DNA from: Tateyamaria sp. ANG-S1
GTDB taxonomy: Bacteria > Pseudomonadota > Alphaproteobacteria > Rhodobacterales > Rhodobacteraceae
DNA length: 64,000 nucleotides
Reading direction: 5' to 3'
Assembly: GCF_000814025.1 (NCBI RefSeq)
Contig: NZ_JWLL01000006.1
Location: 496,001-560,000 of the forward strand
Shown here: positions 29,850 through 38,243 of the stretch, in pieces
How positions within the stretch are numbered: the first letter of the stretch is position 1
How the letters are laid out: each line of letters opens with the position of its first letter
The notes under the pieces: model-generated
The model's input: only the letters and a program-made list of their open reading frames with translations
Databases searched by the model: none
What the model was told of the DNA's origin: nothing
Made by a program: the position numbers and the translations under genes

Positions 29850-31123
29850 TGGGCGAAGCTGCAACCAAACCAAACCCTACCGAGGACCGCTTGGCGACCC
29901 TGACCATGCCGTCGAACGGCTGGGCGGACGAGGCCCGCAAGGCAGCCGCAGCGCGCGTGCGCGAAATGGGTCTGCCCGGCCGCCGTGACGAGTACTGGAA
30001 GTTCACGCGACCAGATACGCTTGTGCAGTTGGATGCCCCGCAGGCGGCGCTGTTTCACAACGACGAAGCACCGCTGTTCGGCGAAATGGACCGGCTCAAG
30101 ATCGTCTTCGTTGATGGCGTGTTCGACGCTGCTCAATCCGACGATCTGACCATGTCAGGTGTGCGTATTGATCGCTTGGCCGATAGCGCTGACATTCACT
30201 GGGCTGCGGACCTGTACGGCACTTTGGAAGCGAACGGGCATTATGTGCAGCGTCCGCTTGCCGCCATGAACACGGCCTATGCCACCGATGGCGTGCTGAT
30301 CCACGTCACAGACAAAGCGGAAAAGCCGATCAATTTCATTTACTTGCATGAAAATGAAACCTCGGACGCGATCCTGCACCATGTTGTGAAACTGGATGCA
30401 GGTGCCGAACTGACGCTGCTTGAAACCGGCCCTGCGGCGGCGCGTTTCAACAAGTGCATGGAAGTGGATGTTGCCGACACTGCGACCTTCCATCATGTCC
30501 GTGCGCAAGGCCGTGATCACGAGCGCCGCGCCGCCACGCATATCTTTGCGCGACTGGGCACGGAATCCGTGTTCAAGACCTTTACCCTGACCGTTAACGG
30601 CCGCCTGACCCGCAATGAATGCGTGGTTGAGCTGACCGGTGACGATGCGGTTGCGCATGTTGCAGGTGCCTGCGTTGGCGACGGTGACTTCCACCATGAT
30701 GACACCGTGTTTGTCACGCATGACGCCCTGCGCTGCGAGAGCCGTCAGGTGTTCAAGAAGGTGCTGCGTAACGGTGCGGTAGGTGTGTTCCAGGGCAAGA
30801 TTCTGGTCAAGGAAGGCGCCCAGAAGACGGATGGCTACCAGATCAGCCAATCGCTTCTGCTGGACGATGACAGCCAATTCCTCGCCAAGCCCGAGCTTGA
30901 AATCTACGCTGATGACGTGGCCTGTTCGCACGGCTCGACCTCGGGCGCGATTGACGAAGAGGCACTATTCTACCTGCGCTCGCGCGGCGTACCTGCCGAC
31001 ATCGCGACCGATCTGCTGACGCTCGCCTTCCTTGCCGAAGCGGTGGAAGAGATTGAGGACGAGGACCTGCGCACCGCACTGGTCGACCGCCTGCAAGGCT
31101 GGCTGGAGCGGCACCGAGGCTAA
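29849..31123 (+). CDS. sufD: Fe-S cluster assembly protein SufD
   Basis: A 424-residue SufD, paralogue of SufB and partner in the SufBC2D scaffold. The N-terminal part GLPGRRDEYWKFTRPDTL is the conserved start region. The C-terminal beta-helix has VFQGKILVKEGAQKTDGYQI and the ELEIYADDVACSHGSTSGAID motif with the conserved histidine, followed by ALFYLRSRGVP. It overlaps sufC by TAATG. Confidence 0.97.
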   Translation: MGEAATKPNPTEDRLATLTMPSNGWADEARKAAAARVREMGLPGRRDEYWKFTRPDTLVQLDAPQAALFHNDEAPLFGEMDRLKIVFVDGVFDAAQSDDLTMSGVRIDRLADSADIHWAADLYGTLEANGHYVQRPLAAMNTAYATDGVLIHVTDKAEKPINFIYLHENETSDAILHHVVKLDAGAELTLLETGPAAARFNKCMEVDVADTATFHHVRAQGRDHERRAATHIFARLGTESVFKTFTLTVNGRLTRNECVVELTGDDAVAHVAGACVGDGDFHHDDTVFVTHDALRCESRQVFKKVLRNGAVGVFQGKILVKEGAQKTDGYQISQSLLLDDDSQFLAKPELEIYADDVACSHGSTSGAIDEEALFYLRSRGVPADIATDLLTLAFLAEAVEEIEDEDLRTALVDRLQGWLERHRG

Positions 31124-31126
31124 GCC

Positions 31127-31609
31127 ATGGCGGTTACGCGGAACATTGGGGCCACCTATCGGGGGCCGGGTCGTGTCGTGCGGCACCTCCTGTCGCTGGG
31201 CGAACGGGAGGACCGCGCGCTCGCCTACCTTATGGCGTCCTGCGTCCTGATCTTCATCGCGCAGCTGCCGCGGCTTGCACGTGAATCGCATTTAACTGGC
31301 GAAGACCTGAACATGCTTATGGGCGCGTCGCTCATGGGGCTGATTTTTATCGCGCCCCTTATGTTCTATGCCATTGCGCTGCTTGCGCGGTTTGTGGGTC
31401 GGGTCTTCGGGGGCAAGGGAACCGCATATGGTGCGCGGCTGGCGCTGTTCTGGGCTTTGCTGGCGTCCTCACCGCTGATCCTGTTGCATGGCTTGGTGTC
31501 CGGGTTCATCGGCCCTGGATTGGAGAAACAGGCCGTCGGCCTGATCTGGGTCCTGGTTTTCTTGTGGTTCTGGATCGGTGGATCCATCGCGCAGGAGCGT
31601 GCAGAATGA
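31127..31609 (+). CDS. YIP1-like membrane protein
   Basis: A 160-residue protein with four predicted transmembrane helices after an N-terminal cytoplasmic part (GPGRVVRHLLSLGEREDRAL). The layout and hydrophobic pattern suit the YIP1 family, of unknown function in bacteria. It starts 3 nt after sufD and its stop overlaps the next gene by ATGA. A link to Fe-S biogenesis is suggested only by position. Confidence 0.72.
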   Translation: MAVTRNIGATYRGPGRVVRHLLSLGEREDRALAYLMASCVLIFIAQLPRLARESHLTGEDLNMLMGASLMGLIFIAPLMFYAIALLARFVGRVFGGKGTAYGARLALFWALLASSPLILLHGLVSGFIGPGLEKQAVGLIWVLVFLWFWIGGSIAQERAE

Positions 31610-32202
31610 GCGCTGTTTCGGACCTTGCCATGGATACGCTGCGTGACCCCAAAGAGGTCGCACGGCAGATCATCAGTTGGCAGCTGGATCGCGGGACGCT
31701 GTATATGGCGCTTGTCGCGGTTGCTGCGGTGAATGCCCTGCTGGCATCCGCGCCTGTCGTGCTGCTGGAAGGCGAGGTCGATCCCACAGCGCGCGCTGCG
31801 ATGCCGATCCTTGCCTTGCTTGAACGCCCGTTTGCGTTGTTCGCGATCATTGCCGGTGGTTTGCTCTTGATGGTGCACGGGTTGGTCTGGGCCGGGCGCG
31901 CCTTGGGTGGTCATGGCGAATTCACCGACATGCTGGCCTTGCTTACCTGGCTACAGGCGCTGCGGGCCGCGGCACAGGCGTTGGTTCTGGTGCTGAGCCT
32001 TATCGTCCCCGGGATTGCCGGTTTGGTCGCTTTGGGTGTTGCGATTGTGGCCTTTTGGTTGCTTTTGCATTTCATCAGCGCGGCCCTACGATTTGACTCT
32101 CTGTTTCGTGCCTTTGGCCTGCTCCTTGTGGTGCTGGCGGGCCTGTTTATTGGAATGATGATGCTTGTGACGCTGACGGGCGTGACGGCTGGAGGATTGT
32201 GA
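31606..32202 (+). CDS. YIP1 family membrane protein
   Basis: A 198-residue protein with five hydrophobic helices. The N-terminal DLAMDTLRDPKEVARQIISW resembles the start of bacterial YIP1 proteins. It overlaps the preceding YIP1-like gene by ATGA and precedes sufS by 1 nt. Two consecutive YIP1-like proteins suggest a heteromer. No catalytic residues are visible. Confidence 0.75.
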   Translation: MSAVSDLAMDTLRDPKEVARQIISWQLDRGTLYMALVAVAAVNALLASAPVVLLEGEVDPTARAAMPILALLERPFALFAIIAGGLLLMVHGLVWAGRALGGHGEFTDMLALLTWLQALRAAAQALVLVLSLIVPGIAGLVALGVAIVAFWLLLHFISAALRFDSLFRAFGLLLVVLAGLFIGMMMLVTLTGVTAGGL

Positions 32203-32203
32203 G

Positions 32204-33424
32204 ATGTATGACGTGAACGCCATCCGCGGGGACTTTCCGATCCTGTCGCGCGAGGTGAATGGCAAGCCGCTTGTCTATCTCGACAACGGCGCGTCCGCGC
32301 AGAAGCCGCAGGTGGTGATTGATGCAATTTCCAAAGCCTATGCCGAAGAATACTCCAATGTTCACAGGGGGCTGCACTATCTGTCGAACCTCGCGACCGA
32401 GAACTATGAGGCCGTGCGCGGCAAGCTTGCCCGCTTCCTGAATGCAGGTTCCGAAGACGAGATCGTCATGAACTCGGGCACCACCGAAGGCATCAACATG
32501 GTCGCTTACGGCTGGGCGATGCCACGGATGGAGGCGGGGGACGAGATTGTGCTTTCGGTCATGGAACACCACGCCAATATCGTGCCCTGGCACTACCTGC
32601 GGGAACGGCAGGGTGTCGTGCTGAAATGGGTCGATGTGGACACCACCGGCGCGCTTGACCCGCAGAAGGTGATCGACGCGATTGGCCCCAAGACGAAGCT
32701 GGTGGCCGTGACGCACATGTCCAACGTGCTGGGCACGAAGGTGGACATCAAGACGATATGCAAAGGCGCGCATGCCAAAGGTGTGCCGGTGCTGGTCGAT
32801 GGCTCGCAAGCGGCCGTTCACATGCCAGTGGATGTGCAGGATCTGGGCGCGGATTTCTACGCGATCACCGGTCACAAGCTGTATGGTCCATCCGGTTCTG
32901 GCGCGATCTATTGCAAGGCCGAGCGGATGGCCGAGATGCGCCCGTTCATCGGCGGCGGTGACATGATCAAAGAAGTGTCGAAAGACGGCGTGATCTACAA
33001 CGATCCGCCCCACAAGTTCGAGGCGGGCACGCCGGGGATCGTGCAGATGATCGGGCTTGGTGTGGCTCTGGATTACATGATGGGCCACGGGATGGATGCC
33101 ATCGCCGCGCATGAGGACAGCTTGCGCGACTACACGGTGGAGAAGCTTGCCGGGCTCAACTGGTTGCAGGTGCAGGGCACAACGCCGGACAAGGGTGCGA
33201 TTTTCTCGTTCACTTTGGATGGGGCAGGGCATGCGCATGACATTTCGACCATCCTCGACAAGAAGGGTGTCGCGGTGCGGGCCGGACAGCACTGTGTGGG
33301 TCCGTTGATGGAGCATATGGGGCTCAACGCCACCTGCCGCGCGTCGTTCGCGATGTACAACACCAAGGAAGAGGTGGATGTGCTGGTCGATGCTTTGGAG
33401 CTGGCGCACGACCTGTTTGCGTGA
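32204..33424 (+). CDS. sufS: SufS-type cysteine desulfurase
   Basis: A 406-residue group II cysteine desulfurase. FPILSREVNGKPLVYLDNGA begins the protein; the PLP lysine is in AITGHKLYGPSGSGAIY; the active-site Cys378 is in LNATCRASFAMYNTKEEVD. It normally works with a SufE or SufU partner, none of which is visible here. It is the last gene of the operon; the next gene, 263 bp on, is an MFS transporter with its own control region. A GTCCCC-GC-GGGGAC palindrome lies 4-17 nt after the stop. Confidence 0.97.
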   Translation: MYDVNAIRGDFPILSREVNGKPLVYLDNGASAQKPQVVIDAISKAYAEEYSNVHRGLHYLSNLATENYEAVRGKLARFLNAGSEDEIVMNSGTTEGINMVAYGWAMPRMEAGDEIVLSVMEHHANIVPWHYLRERQGVVLKWVDVDTTGALDPQKVIDAIGPKTKLVAVTHMSNVLGTKVDIKTICKGAHAKGVPVLVDGSQAAVHMPVDVQDLGADFYAITGHKLYGPSGSGAIYCKAERMAEMRPFIGGGDMIKEVSKDGVIYNDPPHKFEAGTPGIVQMIGLGVALDYMMGHGMDAIAAHEDSLRDYTVEKLAGLNWLQVQGTTPDKGAIFSFTLDGAGHAHDISTILDKKGVAVRAGQHCVGPLMEHMGLNATCRASFAMYNTKEEVDVLVDALELAHDLFA

Positions 33425-33687
33425 TCTGTCCCCGCGGGGACAAGTCGTTCGCACCCTTTTGGGTATCTTCACCGACCTGTGGAAGCGCACTGAATTCAAC
33501 AGCTTGATGTGCGTGCGCCTGATTTGCTCAAAATTAACAGGCGGAATGGGACCCTACGCCCCGAAGGCGGGCGGACGGCGCTTGTGCCCTGGGCCGGGCC
33601 ATTTTCATCTGTCATTGAAGGCTCTATAGGCAGGGCAGACATTCCCATTTTACGTATTTTGGCCGCCGCCCGGTCTGGACTGGATCA

Positions 33688-34914
33688 ATGATAAAAACGG
33701 CGCTGACCGACAGGTTCCTGCAAATTGCATTGATCGGGCTGATACTCATGGGTGTTGGCGCGGCAACGGTTGGACCGTTCCAGTCGATCATCGGCATCGA
33801 GCAGATTGGCTTCTCCGACGCGGCCTATGCCCTGATCGTCACGGGTGGTGCTTTCTTTAGCGTCGTGGCCTCCATTCTGGTGGGGATCTACACGGACCAG
33901 ACCGGACGCTTTCGCGAAGCGTTGCTTGCGGCTTTGACCATTGGCGCGATCGCGGGCGTGTTGATGTTTCTGGTGCCGTCAAAAGTCGCCTTTTTGCTGG
34001 TGCATGTCGTGTTGTTTCCGGTGGGTGCCACGGCATTCACACAATACTTCGCCATTGCCGTCATGGCAGCCAATGAGAACCCGAGGCTTGATCGCCCCTA
34101 CACGACCACGCTGGCCCGGGCCACGTTTTCGGGGGCCTTTGCGGTAACGCCAGTGGTGTGGGGCTATGTGCTGGTTCAGGGCGTTGATGTGCTTGGGGCC
34201 TATGTCGTGGTGGCCTGTGCCAACATTCTGGCCCTTGCGGCTGTCGTGATGCTTTGGCGGGGCGACCGAACCGTGTCGCAAACCGCGAAGTCCGGAAAAG
34301 GGTTGCTGGCGTCGCTCCGTGAGCTGACTGAACCGGGGCTCGTGCTGCGCATGGTTCTGATCTGCGTAATCTCGGCCACGAATGGGCTGTACAACATCCT
34401 GCTGGGCCTTTTGATCCTGAACAATCTGGGCGGCGCCGATGCAGATGTTGCGGTCTTTGCGGGCCTTGTCGCCTTTGTCGAGATTCCCATTATGATGCTG
34501 ACCGTTCGGTTTTTGCGCGTCGTGTCAGCGTCGTTTCTCATTCTTGTCGGTGTCGTGATTTACGGCGGCTTTCTTGCAGCTCTGGGGCTTATGCCCTCTA
34601 TCGGGTTTGCGTGGTGGCTTGTCCTGCCTGCTGGGATTGGTGCCGGGATCGTTCTGTCGATCCCCATCGGATATGTTCAGAACCTTGTTGCGGACCGGGC
34701 CGGGGCGGGGAGTTCGCTGTTGTCCGTCAATCACTTTGGCGGGGCGATCATTGCGTCCGCGATCTTTGCCGCGGGCTCAAGTGTGACTGACTACCAAGGG
34801 GTCGCGACAATGGGCGCGGCGATTGCGATTGCAGCGTCTGCGGTGCTGTTCGTGTTGGACTATCGCCGCACGCGGCGGACGGGGTCGTCAAAGGCGCTGG
34901 ATCATGGGGCCTAA
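33688..34914 (+). CDS. MFS transporter (sugar-efflux-transporter-like)
   Basis: A 408-residue protein with twelve hydrophobic helices. The first half contains GVGAATVGPFQSIIGIEQIG and VGIYTDQTGRFREALLAAL, the latter in the position of the MFS loop 2-3 motif. The overall look fits the SET family of sugar or drug exporters, but substrate is unknown. The 263 bp ahead of it hold no gene; no strong promoter was recognised. A tRNA-Arg lies downstream in the opposite direction. Confidence 0.83.
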   Translation: MIKTALTDRFLQIALIGLILMGVGAATVGPFQSIIGIEQIGFSDAAYALIVTGGAFFSVVASILVGIYTDQTGRFREALLAALTIGAIAGVLMFLVPSKVAFLLVHVVLFPVGATAFTQYFAIAVMAANENPRLDRPYTTTLARATFSGAFAVTPVVWGYVLVQGVDVLGAYVVVACANILALAAVVMLWRGDRTVSQTAKSGKGLLASLRELTEPGLVLRMVLICVISATNGLYNILLGLLILNNLGGADADVAVFAGLVAFVEIPIMMLTVRFLRVVSASFLILVGVVIYGGFLAALGLMPSIGFAWWLVLPAGIGAGIVLSIPIGYVQNLVADRAGAGSSLLSVNHFGGAIIASAIFAAGSSVTDYQGVATMGAAIAIAASAVLFVLDYRRTRRTGSSKALDHGA

Positions 34915-34978
34915 GGACGTTCAGGTGAACGTCGAGATACCGAGAAAGCGCCTTGTTTTTCGCATGATTGAATGTGAG

Positions 34979-35055
<77 letters not shown>

Positions 35056-35108
35056 ACTGGGGCGCGGTATAGCGGTGCCATCCGCGCCCTGCAATTGCAA
35101 AAGTCGGG

Positions 35109-35133
35109 CAAGGCGCAGGACACCTGCGCCTTG
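35109..35133 (-). terminator. hairpin terminator downstream of cpdB
   Basis: A perfect 11-bp stem CAAGGCGCAGG/CCTGCGCCTTG with a 3-nt loop lies 6 nt past the cpdB stop. On the minus strand it is followed by CCCGACTTTT. The T-run is short and offset by six bases, so efficiency is uncertain. Confidence 0.6.
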
Positions 35134-35139
35134 CGTTGA

Positions 35140-37098
35140 TCAGAGCGTGATACGGAAGCGGGCAAACCCATCGGGACCATCGCCCGCTGGTTCGATTGTC
35201 ATGCCCTGGACATCGTCAATGTAGTCCTTGGCCTTCGGACCCGTTTCAAAAAGGACCGAGGTGTCCGCGAGCGGGGCAAAGGACCAGTTGGCATCCGCGC
35301 GGGGGCTGATCGTGCCCTGTTCCACAATGTAGCGTACGATGACGTCGCGGTTCGTGTCGGGGCCCTCGAACACGATGGTATCGCCTTGTGCGCCGGGGAA
35401 GTTGCCGCCGCCACCGGCGCGATAGTTGTTCGTGGCGATGATGAACTTCTGTTCAGGGTCAATGGGTTCGCCGTTGAACTTCAGCTCAACGATGCGGTTC
35501 GCATCCGCGTTGATCAGCGCACCTTCGGGGTCGAACTTGGACGGCTGGCTGAGGTCGATCTGGTAGGTCACGCCATCGATCACGTCGAAATTGTAGGACG
35601 GGAATTCAGGATTCAGCAGCAGTTGATCTGCCTGACCTGCTTCAACCTGATTGAACATACCGGCCGAGCGTTCGAGCCAGTCCTTGACCTGCGCGCCCGT
35701 GACCAGCACAGCGCGGGCTGTGTTGGGATACAGGTACAGGTCAGACACATTCTTGATCGCCACGTCGCCTTTTGGCACGTCGGTGAAGTATTCCGGGCCG
35801 CCCCGGCCACCGGCCTTGAAGGGGGCAGCAGCAGACAGGATCGGCAGCCCCTCATATTCGGTGCCCTGCATCATCTGCGCGATGTACCAGCTTTGCGCGA
35901 TGGACACGATCTGGACCGACGGATCATCGGCCACGAGCGCAAAGTAGCTGTGCAGCGGCGCGTCGGTTTTGCCAACCGCACGGCGGACATAGGCGAGCGT
36001 GGCGTCGTGGTCCGCCTGCACGCTGTCGAGGAGCGGTTGATAGTCGTCGACAAGGGCGGTGACGGACCGGTCCTCATTCCGTTTGGAGATCGGGCGCGCT
36101 TCTGAGCCGTGGCCGGTGATCCGCCAGTTTGCGCCGTCGCGTTCCAGCATCAGGTCGATCACGCCAAGATGCGAGCCCCAGAAGCCGCCCATGGCAGCTG
36201 GTTTGCCGTGAATGGTGCCATTAGCCACATCGACGGCGGGCAGGTCGGCATAGGTGGGCGAGGGGAACACCTGGTGATGGTGACCGGTCAGGATCGCATC
36301 GATCCCATCCACCGCAGCAAGCGGGACCGAGGCGTTTTCCATCCCGTCGGAATGATCCGCGGCACCGATCCCCGAGTGGCTGAGCGCGATGATGATGTCG
36401 GCCCCTTGCTCTTTCATCAGGGGCACCAGGGTCTTGGCTGTCTCCACGATGTCGCGCGCTTGCACGTTCCCGTCGAGATGGCGGCGGTCCCAGGTCATGA
36501 TCTGGGGCGGGACAAAGCCGATGAGGCCGACCTTGATCGCGTGCGATTCCCCAGCGCCATCCGTGACCGTCCGGTCGAGGATAACGAAGGGTGGTACCAG
36601 CGTGGTGTCGGCGGCGGCGTCCGCGCCCATTTCCTTGGCCACGTTGGCACAGACGACGGGGAAGTCGGCACCTGCGAGCGACTTCATCAGGAAGTCGAGG
36701 CCGTAGTTGAATTCGTGATTGCCGAGCGTGGCTGCGTCAAAGCCCACGGTGTTCATGGCCGTGATGATCGGGTGGCTGTCGCCTTCTTTCATGCCCCGTT
36801 CGTAAGCGATGTAGTCGCCCATGGGGTTGCCCTGCAGGAAGTCCCCATTGTCGATGAGCATGGAATTCGTGGCTTCGGCCCGGATGCTTTCGATGATCGA
36901 TGCGGTGCGGGACAGGCCGACTGTGTCACGCGGCCTGTCGGCATAGTAGTCGTAGGGAAAGACATGCACGTGCAGGTCTGTGGTTTCCATGATCCGCAAA
37001 TGCGCCTGATTGGTGCTGGCGCGCAGTGAGAACGGGTGCATCGCCGCAAATGTGGCGGTGGTGGCCAGGAATGTCCGGCGCGAAATCAGCTGTGTCAT
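35140..37098 (-). CDS. cpdB: 2',3'-cyclic-nucleotide 2'-phosphodiesterase / 3'-nucleotidase
   Basis: A 652-residue periplasmic nucleotidase. A Tat signal ([14 protein letters not shown]) covers the N-terminus. The metallophosphatase domain has [26 protein letters not shown] and LGNHEFNYG as metal-binding motifs. The C-terminal 5'-nucleotidase domain (about 380-600) contains [13 protein letters not shown] for base/sugar binding. It hydrolyses 2',3'-cyclic and 3'-nucleotides to scavenge phosphate and nucleosides. Length matches E. coli CpdB (647). The Tat export route is unusual compared with the Sec-exported E. coli protein. Confidence 0.94.
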   Translation of the reverse strand: MTQLISRRTFLATTATFAAMHPFSLRASTNQAHLRIMETTDLHVHVFPYDYYADRPRDTVGLSRTASIIESIRAEATNSMLIDNGDFLQGNPMGDYIAYERGMKEGDSHPIITAMNTVGFDAATLGNHEFNYGLDFLMKSLAGADFPVVCANVAKEMGADAAADTTLVPPFVILDRTVTDGAGESHAIKVGLIGFVPPQIMTWDRRHLDGNVQARDIVETAKTLVPLMKEQGADIIIALSHSGIGAADHSDGMENASVPLAAVDGIDAILTGHHHQVFPSPTYADLPAVDVANGTIHGKPAAMGGFWGSHLGVIDLMLERDGANWRITGHGSEARPISKRNEDRSVTALVDDYQPLLDSVQADHDATLAYVRRAVGKTDAPLHSYFALVADDPSVQIVSIAQSWYIAQMMQGTEYEGLPILSAAAPFKAGGRGGPEYFTDVPKGDVAIKNVSDLYLYPNTARAVLVTGAQVKDWLERSAGMFNQVEAGQADQLLLNPEFPSYNFDVIDGVTYQIDLSQPSKFDPEGALINADANRIVELKFNGEPIDPEQKFIIATNNYRAGGGGNFPGAQGDTIVFEGPDTNRDVIVRYIVEQGTISPRADANWSFAPLADTSVLFETGPKAKDYIDDVQGMTIEPAGDGPDGFARFRITL

Positions 37099-37310
37099 GT
37101 GGGTCCCCCAGTCGTGGCTGTTCCATTTACGGTAGGCACGTATCCATGATGTGTCACAGCTTCATGTCGCGCCAAGCGGAACCTTGCGCAAAAAATCTGC
37201 CGGGGCAGGGAACCCGATCATGTTTTGTGCAGTTGGACGGGTGTTGTTCTGAACAACTGTCCCCTCGGGTGGCGCGCCAATCCTCCCCCTCGGAGCGTGC
37301 CACCCGACAC

Positions 37311-37332
37311 GAAACAGGGCGCCGAAGCGCCC
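37311..37332 (-). terminator. terminator of the DUF882 gene
   Basis: On the minus strand GGGCGC-TTCG-GCGCCC (37332-37317), with a stable UUCG tetraloop, is followed by TGTTTC. It sits 30 nt downstream of the DUF882 stop. The 264 bp between this gene and cpdB contain nothing else recognisable. Confidence 0.55.
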
Positions 37333-37362
37333 CAATTGGAGAAGTCGTGCAATGGCGTTTGG

Positions 37363-37929
37363 TTACCGTCCCCAGGACCGAACGACACCGCAATCCATGT
37401 GTACGAAGTTCGAGCCGGAGTATTTGCCGACGCCGCCACCGCGGCAGGCTTGGGCTGCGCGTGCCATTTGACTGACGGACCGTGTGGTCAGGCGCAGATC
37501 AGCGGCCTGTCCTTTGATATGCAAAGAGTTTTTCGCGACACCCCGACCGCGCGCCCGCAGCATCGCGTTTGTTCGCGGGCTGCGATAGCCCGACAGCAGC
37601 ATGTAGGGTTCGTCAACCTCAAGCAGATTGTGCGCTGCTGCCATGATATCGACTGTGCGGAGGTCCATGGATTTCACATCGTCGGTCCGCCAGTCGCGCA
37701 TGAAGTGGTTCACTTCGCGCACCGCGTCCTTGATGTAGTTCCCTTCGATCCAGTAGATCATGTCGATCCGTTCGCCCGTGCGACCGGAATACATACGGAG
37801 GCGTCTGATATCGCCAGCCCCGCGAAGAAATCCTGCTGCGTTTGAGAAAGTTGGTGCCGCCGTTACCGCCGTTGCCGCGAATGCGCCAAGTATGGCTCGG
37901 CGGGTCATGCCCGTAGAGGTATTGTTCAT
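37363..37929 (-). CDS. DUF882 / YcbK-like M15 family peptidase
   Basis: A 188-residue exported protein. Its Tat signal is MTRRAILGAFAATAVTAAP. The M15/hedgehog-like zinc fold is indicated by SGYRSPRTNAMLRARGRGVA, SLHIKGQAADLRL (His and Asp ligands) and FVHMDCG (His ligand). Members such as E. coli YcbK (MepK) cut meso-Dap cross-links in peptidoglycan, so a murein endopeptidase is plausible. It is divergent from an L,D-transpeptidase, an enzyme that forms such cross-links; the pair probably act on the same wall bonds. Confidence 0.87.
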   Translation of the reverse strand: MNNTSTGMTRRAILGAFAATAVTAAPTFSNAAGFLRGAGDIRRLRMYSGRTGERIDMIYWIEGNYIKDAVREVNHFMRDWRTDDVKSMDLRTVDIMAAAHNLLEVDEPYMLLSGYRSPRTNAMLRARGRGVAKNSLHIKGQAADLRLTTRSVSQMARAAQACRGGGVGKYSGSNFVHMDCGVVRSWGR

Positions 37930-38075
37930 ATCACTGCGCCGTCCCGTACGCCTGCCTATCCGTGATGTTACACGGGTTTTGTCATCTCATCCCCAGATGC
38001 AACACTTCTATGGCATAGCTCGATTCGTTTACCAAGCGCTGAATCCGATCCAAAAAGCCTCGCAAGTGAATTAGG

Positions 38076-38096
38076 CAGATTTTTGCGCAAAATCTG
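38076..38096. promoter_or_regulatory. 21-bp inverted repeat in the DUF882 / L,D-transpeptidase intergenic region
   Basis: CAGATTTT (38076-38083), TGCGC, AAAATCTG (38089-38096) is a near-perfect palindrome within the 314-bp space between two divergent peptidoglycan genes. It could be an operator serving both. It is not followed by a T-run in either direction, so it is unlikely to be a terminator. Nothing else was recognised in this intergenic region. Confidence 0.35.
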
Positions 38097-38243
38097 GCTC
38101 ATGTGGCGCAAAGGCCGCGGGGCGATGCAGGCGCGCATCAGGCCGATGCTTGTTGCCGGTCTGGCGGCAATGTGAATAGACAGGCTTTGCACGCGCTTGG
38201 GATAATACAGGCCAGCGCGAAATTTATAAAAAACAGGTGCGAT

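Noticed and set aside
33428-33441. GTCCCC-GC-GGGGAC palindrome after sufS as a terminator
   Set aside because: The loop would be only two bases and no T-run follows; it may be a protein site or chance.
32147-33499. 450-codon leftward open frame opposite sufS
   Set aside because: Antisense to sufS, His/Val-rich shadow without homology features.
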